From the NCBI GenBank assembly GCA_024509875.1, contig JAMPIV010004460.1, positions 94,501 to 158,500 of the forward strand: a stretch of 64,000 nt of DNA, read 5' to 3'. The notes below the pieces were generated by a model. It did not search any database and was not told the origin of the DNA. It was given only the letters and a program-made list of their open reading frames with translations. Positions within the stretch are counted from its first letter, which is position 1. Each line of letters begins with the position of its first letter. Made by a program: the position numbers and the translations under genes. The stretch comes from Oreohelix idahoensis (Eukaryota > Mollusca > Gastropoda > Stylommatophora > Oreohelicidae). Below, piece after piece: positions 47,873 to 57,094 of this stretch.

Positions 47873-48939
47873 TATGAACTTTACTGACTGAATATTTTGC
47901 TAGTATCAAGCAAACAATGCTTCTGATGGAATGCAGTATATAAAACAATAACTTAGCAAAAAACTAGTGTTTATGTCTAGCATTATGCTTAGGCTACTAT
48001 AAGTAAACCAATGAATGCTAGCCATAGCTAATGAAGCCATGACATCTTCTGGTTCAAGTCATATAAACATCCGATCTCTGGCATCACATTGTCTGAAAGT
48101 ATTAGCCAACTGATGTTGTAGTGCACCACTGTTGGCATTTTTAACACCACTGAACTTGTAATAACTTACAACGTAAGCGCTCTCGCTTACTACACAAGTC
48201 TATGTCATGTGCATCCATTCAACAGTTTTAGAAGTCATTAGAACAAGCATCCTATGAAATATCTTGTTTTTTATCATGTCTGGTGCATCAACAATTGGAT
48301 AAAGCTTCAAAAGGGCTTGCAGGTTATAGTCGTAGCGTTATATGATAAAGGAGCACCATTTCAAAAGGTCATTTCCGTTTTACTTTTTGACGTCACCAGC
48401 GCGACGCTTTTCCTTCTGGATTAAAAGGAGTGATATTACTATAAACAAAATAATGTGTCGCTATTAGCGACAAAGGAACATACTTCCTACTATAATAGGG
48501 TAATCTCCAAAAGAACGTTGTCAATCGTTCGCACATAATATCCACTTGGAGTGATTTCACTTTAGCAGCGTTTCGTGGACTGTCACACCATTGGCGGTAC
48601 AAAACGCAGACAACTATAAACAAAATACATTTTTTTTTTAAACAGGGGGGTTGGGCGGGGTGTGTATCATAGCGCGAATAGAAACATTCATTTAATCCTC
48701 CAGTGTTCAGCCCACACTGAAAACTGGAGGGAAGGGGAAATGTATTAAGCTGTTGGTGCTGCCCAAGATTATATATATATTTTTTTAAATAATTAATGAA
48801 GAAAGATATCCCGTTCAACCTCTGATGGGTTATAATTAGGATGTATATTGTTTTAAATTCCAAATAATATGAACAACTGCCGATATGAGAAAGTGGCATC
48901 ACATTTGTCAAATCATTGTAAATAGGGACAATCACAATT
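47873..48939. other. Upstream region of the RNF26-type gene
   Basis: The presumed promoter and 5' untranslated region of the minus-strand gene lie here. A minus ORF of 194 codons (48393-48977) shows no domain, has low-complexity composition and crosses a dispersed repeat, so it is not called. The repeat end near 48790-48860 matches 20722-20790. Confidence 0.35.
48388..48395. promoter_or_regulatory. Perfect CRE-type palindrome TGACGTCA
   Basis: TGACGTCA sits about 520 bases upstream of the RNF26-type ATG, next to a local CG-rich patch (CACCAGCGCGACGC). It is the consensus site for CREB/ATF factors. Function here is inference from sequence and position only. Confidence 0.35.
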
Positions 48940-49125
48940 GTGCGGATACACAGACGAATTGACGGGGATTTGGCCATGGTGACATCCGCTGGTGGTTCAC
49001 AGCATCAAATGAGGAAGGCAGTAATTCAGGAGATACGAGGAGCTGAGAATGAGAAGAGGGTGCAAAACGCGGTGCGTTTTACACACATAAAGAAAGGAAA
49101 CCAGAGGACTGTAAACAGTAAATAA
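48940..49125 (+). other. Short, relatively GC-rich ORF, unassigned
   Basis: 61 codons, with a second ATG in fair context at 48976 (GCCATGG). The peptide is basic and polar (HQMRKAVIQEIRGAENEKR) and not low-complexity. No family recognised. A possible donor (ACTGTAAAC) lies near the end, so it could be a first exon divergent from the RNF26-type gene, or the start of an unrecognised element. Confidence 0.25.
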
Positions 49126-49170
49126 ATATTACACACACATAAAGGTATGTTTTCAGGCACTCGTGAAAAG
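49120..49170 (+). repeat. Short block repeated inverted at about 61988-62036
   Basis: AATATTACACACACATAAAG plus GTATGTTTTCAGGCACTCGTGAA recurs as its reverse complement (TTCACGAGTGTCTGAAAACA ...) at about 61993-62035, with one mismatch by eye. At the first locus a LINE begins soon after it; at the second it follows a LINE end. Confidence 0.6.
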
Positions 49171-49224
49171 AGATAGAAAACTAGACAACGATTCCCCGGT
49201 AAGTCACTCACGTCTGTTGTTTTT

Positions 49225-50588
49225 CTGTTGTCTAGTTTTTCTTAGTATTGTTGGTAAGGTTTTTGCCAGAGTCATCTTAATGCGACTACACAAATTAGCT
49301 GATCGCATATATCCAGATACACAGTGTGGATTCCGAGCTGGCAGATCAACAACAGGCTTGATCTTTTCTCTCTGCCAGCTTCAGGAAAAATCAAGAGAGC
49401 AGAAAAGGCCTTTACATATCGTCTTTATAGACCTCACAAAAGTGTTTGACCTGGTTAGTAGGGATGGACTCTTCAAAATCCTCCTGAAAATAGGCTGCCC
49501 TTCTAAATTGCTGGAAATGATAAAGTCTTTCCATGACGAAATGAAGAGTCCAATATGCTGGAAGCACGTCACAGCCCTTTGACATACGTGGTGGCATTAA
49601 ACAAGGCTGTGTTCTGGCTCTGCCCTCTTCGGGATCTTCTTTGTCTTACTCTTGAAACATGCATTCAGAGATGCAACTGAAGGAATATGCCTTCACGCTA
49701 GGTCAGATGGCCGTCTGTTTAATCTTTCAAGGCTGAAGGCAAAAACAAAAATCAGAAGGGTCACTATAAGAGACTTGTTGTTCGATGATGACGCTGCAGT
49801 CGTCACTCAAAGCCAACAGAAGCTTGATGAATCGCTTCACCCAAGGATGCAAGGACTTTGGCCTCACAATAAGTCGAAAGAAAACGAATGTGCTGAGTCA
49901 GGATGTGGGTGCTGCACCAGTTATCACTATCGATAACTATGAATGGCAGTGGTGCACCACTTCACATAGCTGGGGTCTACCATCAATGACAAACTCTCAC
50001 TGGACACAGAAATTGACAGCCGCATTGGCAAAGCTGCAGCTATCTTTGCCCGTCTCACATCGAGTGTTTGGGGAAACTCCAAACTCACAATGAAGACCAA
50101 AGCTGCGGTACTGCTGCGTCACCAGCACACTACTATATGGCAGCGAGACCTGGACAATCTATGCTAAGCAAGAAAGAAGGCTCAATACCTTCCATTTACG
50201 GTGTCTACGCCACATCCTCGGCATCTGGTGGAAAGATAAAGTGACTACTGCCGAGGTGTTGTCATGTGCTGGTCTTCAAAGCATGCATACACCTCTTAGA
50301 CAAAGCCGACAACGCTGGCTTGGCCATGTCCGCCGCATGGAAGATGGTTGCATCCCGAAAGATATCTTCTACGGACAACTAGCAGATGGCAAAAGAACAG
50401 TGAGGCGACCGCAGCTGAGGGTCAAAGATGTGTGCTAGAGAAATATGAGGGCACTTGACATAAATTCAGCAACGTGGGAGGATGAAGCTGCCGATCGCAC
50501 CAAGTGGCGATGATATTTACGGCGCCACCTCAGATTGGGCGAAAAGAAGCTCACACCACAAGCAGAAGAGAGGAGAAAACGTCTAAAA
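49225..50588 (+). mobile_element. CFDP2-like LINE copy (family E), degenerate
   Basis: Reverse transcriptase: LSIVGKVFARVILMRLHKLA (49237), TQCGFRAGRSTTGLIFSL, HIVFIDLTKVFDLVSRDG (palm, Lys-to-Thr at the usual KAFD), then a shifted GGIKQGCVL (about 49589), LLFDDDAAVVTQS (about 49780; the usual FADD reads FDDD), FGLTISRKKTNVLSQ (about 49857). The C-terminal block is RWLGHVRRMEDGCIPKDIFY (about 50310) and WEDEAADRTKWR (about 50480). At least four frameshifts. The protein type is widespread in marine invertebrates and is often labelled craniofacial development protein 2-like. Confidence 0.8.
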
Positions 50589-50589
50589 T

Positions 50590-52367
50590 AAACAGTTGAG
50601 GGCTGTCACCACAGGGGCGCACTCCCATAGTCAGTTATGCAAGAACATATGTAAACGAACGGGAGGAATAAGCATTAAGACCTACAAGCTGAAAGAGCCA
50701 GAAATTAAGACCAGATATTATGGGCTTATTGCTACAGCGATGAGGAACACAGAAGAACAACCTGATGACTTTGAAACCCTCTGGCTTACATTCAAGGACA
50801 TCATAAAGACAGCTGCTGCAGAAGCATGTGGTGAAGTCCGACATGGGAACAAGAGAAAGAGAACACCTTGGTGGACAGAGGAAGTCAAAGAGAAAATAAG
50901 AGAAAAAAATGGCATGGAAACAATACTTAGGAGCTAAAAACATAGCAGGACATATAGAGAAATATAGAGAATATATGATACTCAGAACAGAAGCAAAGAA
51001 CAAGGTGCTAGCAGCAAAACAGAAGTCTTGGGAAGAATTTGGAGAAAAGCTAGAAAAAGATGCGCAAGAAAACCAGAAATTGTTCTATAAGACCCTAAAG
51101 AACATGAGGAAGGAAAAACAATGCCCTCTCAAATGTATAAAGGACAAGAAAGGCAAATTGCTTACTGCCCCGAAGGAAGTAATGGAAAGGATATTTCTCA
51201 GTACTCCTGGATGGTGAGCAAGGTCAAGCATCAGAAATGATAACCACTAACACAGAAGAGAAAACCAATGATGGTGAAGATGACATAAAGATGGAAGAAC
51301 TGAAGGCAGCACTGGAGAAAATCAAAATGGGCAAAGCAGCAGGGCATGATGATATAACACCAGAAATGGTTAAGTACATGGGAGCATCAGGCGACCTATT
51401 ACTCTTAAGGGTCATACAGGAAGCGTGGTGCAACAAAACCATATCAAAGGATTGAGAGATTGCCATCATAACACCAATTTTTAAAAGGGTAACAATCGAC
51501 AATGTGGAAACCATAGAGGCATATCCCTTCTCAGTGTCCCTGGTAACATTTACTCTTGAATCCTAGAGCAGAGACTACGACGCCTAGCAGAGCCACAGTT
51601 GGATGAAGTCCAGTGCGGATTCCGAGCAAACCGAAGTACTCAAGACCTAATCTTCACACTCAGACAGCTGAGTGAAAAGGCCCTTGAGTATAAGAGTGTG
51701 AACCATCTTTGTTTCATAGATCTGGAAAAGGCGTTTGACAGGGTCCCCTGGAGCAAACTTTGGGACTGTTTGGCAAGGAAGAACATTCCAGCACCTCTGA
51801 TTCATGCTATACGGAGCTTCTACAAGTCTTGCAGAAATTATGTGAGGACGGCAAACCATAAGTCAGAAGAGTTCAGGACCACCACTGGTGTAAGATGAGG
51901 TGATATGCTGTCACCTTATCTTTTCATACTCCTCATGAACGATGTCATCAAGGCATGTAAGGAGAGAACAAGAAAGTATTCAGTGGGGTACTGGAAGATG
52001 AGATAGGTCTATATTTCAGAGCTGGCATTTGCTCACGATGTTGCCCTGATTGCTAAATCTGAGGCACATCTCCAATCCAACCTGCAAGTCTGGAAGGAAG
52101 AGCTGGAGAAGAGAGGGATGGTCATAAGCAGCTCTAAAACAAAATCCATGGTGAAATCACGAGACGAAAGAAGACATCGGATTAAGCTGGAAGAACAGGT
52201 CCTGGAGCAGGCCGATTACTTTAAATACCTCGGAGATATTATTGACCGAAAGGGGGGCATCAAAGAAGAGTTGGCCACTCGAAAAGCAGCAGCTGGGAGA
52301 CTTTTTCAGGCCATAAATCGAGAAGTCCTCAGCAAGAGAGACGTTGGTAAGAAAGCGAAGATGGCTG
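50590..52367 (+). mobile_element. Family-A RTE, left part, interrupted by the Gypsy element
   Basis: Family-A copy parallel to 310-2035: ISIKTYKLKEPEIKTRYYGL, TPWWTEEVKEKIREK, MGKAAGHDDITPEMV, VQCGFRANRSTQDLIFTLRQ, FIDLEKAFDRVPW, an AHDVALIAKS catalytic box (FADD to AHD), and YLGDIIDRKGG. Stops at 51455, 51898 and 52015. It stops at 52367 after AAGATGGCTG, where the LTR of the Gypsy element begins, and resumes at 61470. Its own 5' end abuts the 3' end of family-E sequence. Confidence 0.88.
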
Positions 52368-53196
52368 TGTTACGGTATTTTATTGGCATGGTCTGCTAGA
52401 GGTTAGCAGCATAAGATTAAGAGGTGACCACGTTTAATATAATGTAAATAATTGTTAGTTTAGTGTACGCGATACACACGATTGATTATGACGTGTATGT
52501 GTTGGTATGTCACTCACCGTGACTAGGTTACCACACCCCTTTCTTGTATGACCGTCGAACGGATAAGACGTGTCCTTGTATTCATGCAGTGTCGGGCATG
52601 GAGTGCCACACAGATTATATTATAATTAATGATGGACATGGGTCAGTCCAATGTTATGATTTGGAAGAAGAATGCTACAGGTTAGTAAGTGACTAAACCT
52701 AAGTCGAGATAGATTTATAATTATTGACGAACGCATAATCTCACTGTCGGTCGCTGGGATCACCAGCCACGCGTGCATACAGTTATGTCGTTCTGTCTAT
52801 TTGTTATTTGACAAGGACTGAATTGAAGATAAATCATAATTCAAGGAAGGAACAGAACTTTATATATTTATGCTTCATGACAACCATTGTTTGAAATATT
52901 GTCTATAATCTTCTATGTAATAAATACATGTGGACTCATAAAGGACTTATCCCATTATTGAATATCAAAAGTTCAACCGTCAGTATAATGGATACAAAGC
53001 TTTACACCACCACTTGCGAAATTTACCATCTATCAGCACGATGCTCTATAATGATGAATAATCAATCAATCATCATGATTGACTAACTCTCCCCGCAATA
53101 ACATAACACCCAGCCTTGCAACGAGAAAACCGTTGGGCCCTTACGCCACAACAAGAAGAGGCGTACCGCCACAACCAGAAATAAACAGCCGCTACA
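52368..53196 (+). repeat. 5' LTR of the Gmr1-like element
   Basis: 829 bases from TGTTACGGTATTTTATTGGC to AGCCGCTACA. It carries promoter and poly(A) functions by analogy: AATAAA-type signals (GTAATAAATACATGTGG, about 52917; AGAAATAAACAG, about 53178) are visible. Immediately inside, TGGTTGGCCAGTGTGGGG starts two bases after the LTR and is the likely primer-binding site. Confidence 0.93.
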
Positions 53197-54703
53197 AATG
53201 GTTGGCCAGTGTGGGGAGCGAAATAAGAACGAAGAAAAAAAAAAATTTCTTATTTACAAACTGATAGACTGTTTATCATTACAAAAAACTATTCAAGTCA
53301 CATGATTCCGAACATGACGTGGCTTGTGTAACTATGCAAATCAGTGACGTCACAATATGCTGTGTACAAGCCAACGATCGAAGGACGAAGCCAGCTCACC
53401 TACTGTTTCATTGAAGAATACAACTTCTCGATAGACCAAATGATTGAAAAGACATTATTTGCCAACAAGGAGCAAACAGTCCTATACACTAGTCTAGTCC
53501 GTTGGTGAAGATCGCATCGGACGACGGGTTAAAAGATAAGTCTCATTTCGTGACTGTTGTCATTGAGAAGAAACATTACTGAGTCTAGTTCACATTTGCA
53601 GGCATGTCCATTCTATATGTTATATATGTACGTTATATTTGTTTTCATTGTTTGTGCTGTGCCTAATTCGTGGGAGGTTGGAGCGGCGATTCGGAATGAA
53701 TAAATTATGGCTCTAAGGATTGCCGATATTCATTCTGAATGTTCTTTAGGGTGGTGAATTAAATTGCATTTCGCGGAGAACGCGTCGACGACATTTCCGG
53801 GGCTTGTTTCGTTCGGGATTGCATTTAATTCACATTATATGTTAGATGTCTAGTTCTGTGAAATAATCGTTGTATTTTATTGTATTCAGTTTAAATTTTA
53901 TTTAGTTCTGTAACAATGTTGGTAATCTATCATGTTTTTTCTGATCTTGCTATTATTCAGTTCATTTTTTTTTTGTATAACCGTCAATGAGTCCATGTTT
54001 GCGTCATTAATTTTTGTGTACACAGATTTAACTCTATATTCAGTTAACCTTCACCCTGCTCTGTATTTCCGGTTAGTAGATTTGGTTTTATAATATCAAT
54101 TTTTATTGTAGAAACGTCTTGTCTCGTGATAATATTGTTTGTTTATCCTTGGTTAACCCATTGCATTGTTTGTTCTCATTTCATCTGTTCATGATTTAAT
54201 ATTAATACTATAATTTCTTGCTTAATAAGAGTGTATATGAATATAATTAAAATTTTATGACTTTTAAGGAGAATTAGGGACTTTGCACCAAGTTGCAGTG
54301 GTAGTCCAAGAAATGGGCGATGCACTTTATAGCTCATGATTAAGGCATAATATAATAATATATATATTTATAAAATAATTTGACTTTTTAGTTTGTCCTG
54401 CATATAAAAGACATAGTGTATATTATTTAGTACATTTTTCCATTACTAAATGATTTACTTAGCACATATCACTGATTGAATGATATAATACTTGAGGAAT
54501 AATACCATTAATTATTAGGTGCATGATAGTAATTCAGCACCCTAAATAGATAAATATCATAACTATTTATGATATATTAACGAGTATATATGTAATATTT
54601 TCCCAACATAGTATGTCTATGTATGGAATTTACAAATAATAGTTAAATAATATTACAATTAATTAAATTGAACATTCCCAGATTAAGTTCAATAATATTG
54701 TGA
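53197..54703 (+). other. Long leader of the Gmr1-like element
   Basis: 1.5 kb between the 5' LTR and the first ORF. AT-rich, no domain-bearing ORF. It begins with the presumed primer-binding site at 53199-53216. Confidence 0.6.
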
Positions 54704-57094
54704 TTGTTTATATTGACTATTCATAGATTGAATAAGCACAATAATTACTTAGAATTTATTGGTGATTATTACATAGCCATTACGTACAATATTAACGTCA
54801 AGATGCTTAACTTAGACTATTTTATTAAAAATGGTAAGGATTTTGGAAAAAAAGGAGAACTTCTCGAGGCTTATGCATTGGCTGAATTTGCAAAATATAA
54901 GGCAGAAGAGGAGGAAAGGAAAACTATTGCTAAGGCAGAGATGGAAGAACTTGAAAGAAAGGAGGCTGAAAAGAAAGCAGAATTAAGACAAGAAGAAGAA
55001 AGAAAGATAGCAAGAGATGAAATCCTACGGATTGAAGAAGAGAATAAATTGAAACGACAAGAAATCATACTGCAGCAAGAAATGGAATTGCAACGGCTTA
55101 AATTAGAAACAGCAAAACTTAATTCGCAGAGTGCTGCAGCAAGCCAAAACGATAATGCCCAATCGGGACCTTCTCCCAACCGACTGAAGGGAAATTATTA
55201 CTTTAAGCTGCCTCCATTAAAATTACACGTCGACGACCTTTCTTCATGGCTAGCACGCTTTGAGGACATATGTAAGGTGAATAACCTTGACAAAGCGGCA
55301 TGGGCACTGAAACTTAAGGAATTTCTGGATGGCGAACCTGCAAGTGCAGCACAAAATATAGATCCAACATTATCAACAGACTATGAGGCCATTAAGACGT
55401 TGTTACTACGTCGTTTCCACTTGAACGAAGAGGCATGTAGATTACGTTTTAAAAGTTTGTTGCCAGATAACAATAAAGATTTCACAGGTTTTATTGCTAA
55501 TATACGCAATACTTTTAACAGATGGGTTGAACTGGCAGGTGTCAACAAATCTTACGACAAGTTAGTCGATTTGTTATTGAGGGATAAAGTATTATCTTCT
55601 GTCAGCCCACCATTCTTTGCTTATCTGCAAGAAAGAAAACCAGAATCTATTGATGAGTTAGAAAAAATTTCTTTAAATTACTGCACAGCTCATCCGAATG
55701 CTAATATTTCTGGCTCGTTGATAAGAGAACCACTTCCTGTAGCCTCCAATATGGCATATCATAATGATAACAAACCTAGAACACACAGTGTGGACAGAGG
55801 TAGGTTCAAAGGAAACTATGACATTAATTTTCATAAGGGACAGAATAACTTTAACAATAACTTTAATAGAGGAAGACAACAAACCAGAAATTATTCACCT
55901 CAGTCAAGACACAACAGTAATCCACGTAACTCAAGTTATAATCGGTCATATAATTATAATAATGGTAACAAGTGGAACAATAGCGATAATTATAACTCGA
56001 GACATCGAGATAACAGTTACAATAGAGGACAACGGGATAATTCATCTAATTATTCTCGTCATCGTTCTCATTCTCGTAGATCGACAAATTATAACCATAA
56101 TACAGGGGCAGCCGTTACTACTGCTACAACCCCTGGGGTTCAGAGTTCACCTACTGATAACAAAATACAGTCTTCGTCTACTTGTTTTGCAATGAATTAT
56201 AACGTGGCAAATAGTTGCCCAACATGTAATCTTATATTTCAGAAAGCAAAAGAGACAGTTCTGAACTGCGGACACATTCTACCAGAAGTCAGTCTAGCAG
56301 TCAATGACGGAACAGGCTCGCTGATCTTCAACAGAGGAAAAGTTAATGGATCCATCGTCTCAGTCTTAAGAGATTCGGGATCGACCACGATCGGAATCCG
56401 TCAGACACTTGTTCATCCGAATTGTGCAACTGGAGAACATGTCAGGTGTATGACCTTTGGTGGAACCATAGAATGTTATCCAACAGCTATTATCTATATT
56501 GATACACCTTTTTTCACAGGCAATGTTAAAGCATGCATGTTAAGAAACCCAATTGCCGACCTTATGGTGGGATGCATACACGGAAGTAAAAATTGCACAC
56601 CAGAGGAAATTATTGAATGGGAAAAAAATAATCTATACATCGGAAATGCAGCAATAACCAGAGCACATACGAAACAATTAGAGACTATGGACACTGAAAA
56701 CAAGGAAACAGATGATCATGAAAGTATCGAGATTCATTCTGCTATTGACCGAGTATCCTTTGCTGCAAAACAGAGGGAAGACAGGTCACTAACAAAATTT
56801 TTTACACTGGTCAACAAAGTTGACAATCTTACTATGAACAAAAATAATAGTCATTGGTTTAGTATTAAAAATGACATTTTATTAAGATGTTTTATGGATA
56901 AAACTCAGATAAGACAACAAGTCATGGTACCTTTTGCTTTTAGGCGGTACATACTTCAACACGCACATGATTCTAAGTGTGCAGGTCACATGGGTTATAC
57001 TCGTACACGTTCGCGAGTATTATCTTTTTTTGGCCGGGAGTATCACGAGATATTTCACAGTACGTACGCTCCTGTACGATATGCCAAGAAGTGA
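54704..57094 (+). CDS. Gag - protease - start of integrase (Gmr1-like ORF 1)
   Basis: 796 codons as read from the first ATG; the Met at codon 34 (54803) is a likelier start, as the protein then opens MLNLDYFIKNGKDF. Next are a charged coiled coil (about 50-140), a Gag capsid-like helical region (about 160-335, KLPPLKLHVDDLSSWLARFE), an Asn/Arg-rich nucleic-acid-binding stretch (about 345-460) without a classical CCHC knuckle, a CPTCNLIF...LNCGH pair (about 508-528), an aspartic protease with catalytic RDSGST (about 560) and a later IADLMVG, and the His half of the integrase zinc finger (HAHDSKCAGHMGYTRTR, about 755). The frame ends 63 bases after the T-run at 57025-57031, where the integrase continues in the -1 frame. 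Gag and protease are thus in one frame with no separating stop. Confidence 0.88.
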   Translation: MFILTIHRLNKHNNYLEFIGDYYIAITYNINVKMLNLDYFIKNGKDFGKKGELLEAYALAEFAKYKAEEEERKTIAKAEMEELERKEAEKKAELRQEEERKIARDEILRIEEENKLKRQEIILQQEMELQRLKLETAKLNSQSAAASQNDNAQSGPSPNRLKGNYYFKLPPLKLHVDDLSSWLARFEDICKVNNLDKAAWALKLKEFLDGEPASAAQNIDPTLSTDYEAIKTLLLRRFHLNEEACRLRFKSLLPDNNKDFTGFIANIRNTFNRWVELAGVNKSYDKLVDLLLRDKVLSSVSPPFFAYLQERKPESIDELEKISLNYCTAHPNANISGSLIREPLPVASNMAYHNDNKPRTHSVDRGRFKGNYDINFHKGQNNFNNNFNRGRQQTRNYSPQSRHNSNPRNSSYNRSYNYNNGNKWNNSDNYNSRHRDNSYNRGQRDNSSNYSRHRSHSRRSTNYNHNTGAAVTTATTPGVQSSPTDNKIQSSSTCFAMNYNVANSCPTCNLIFQKAKETVLNCGHILPEVSLAVNDGTGSLIFNRGKVNGSIVSVLRDSGSTTIGIRQTLVHPNCATGEHVRCMTFGGTIECYPTAIIYIDTPFFTGNVKACMLRNPIADLMVGCIHGSKNCTPEEIIEWEKNNLYIGNAAITRAHTKQLETMDTENKETDDHESIEIHSAIDRVSFAAKQREDRSLTKFFTLVNKVDNLTMNKNNSHWFSIKNDILLRCFMDKTQIRQQVMVPFAFRRYILQHAHDSKCAGHMGYTRTRSRVLSFFGREYHEIFHSTYAPVRYAKK

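Noticed and set aside
48393..48977. 194-codon minus-strand ORF
   Set aside because: Low-complexity, crosses a dispersed repeat end, no domain, and overlaps the likely promoter of the RNF26-type gene.
54871..56195. ORFs in other frames over the Gag region
   Set aside because: Shadows of the intact Gag-protease frame with its biased Glu/Lys and Asn/Arg composition.
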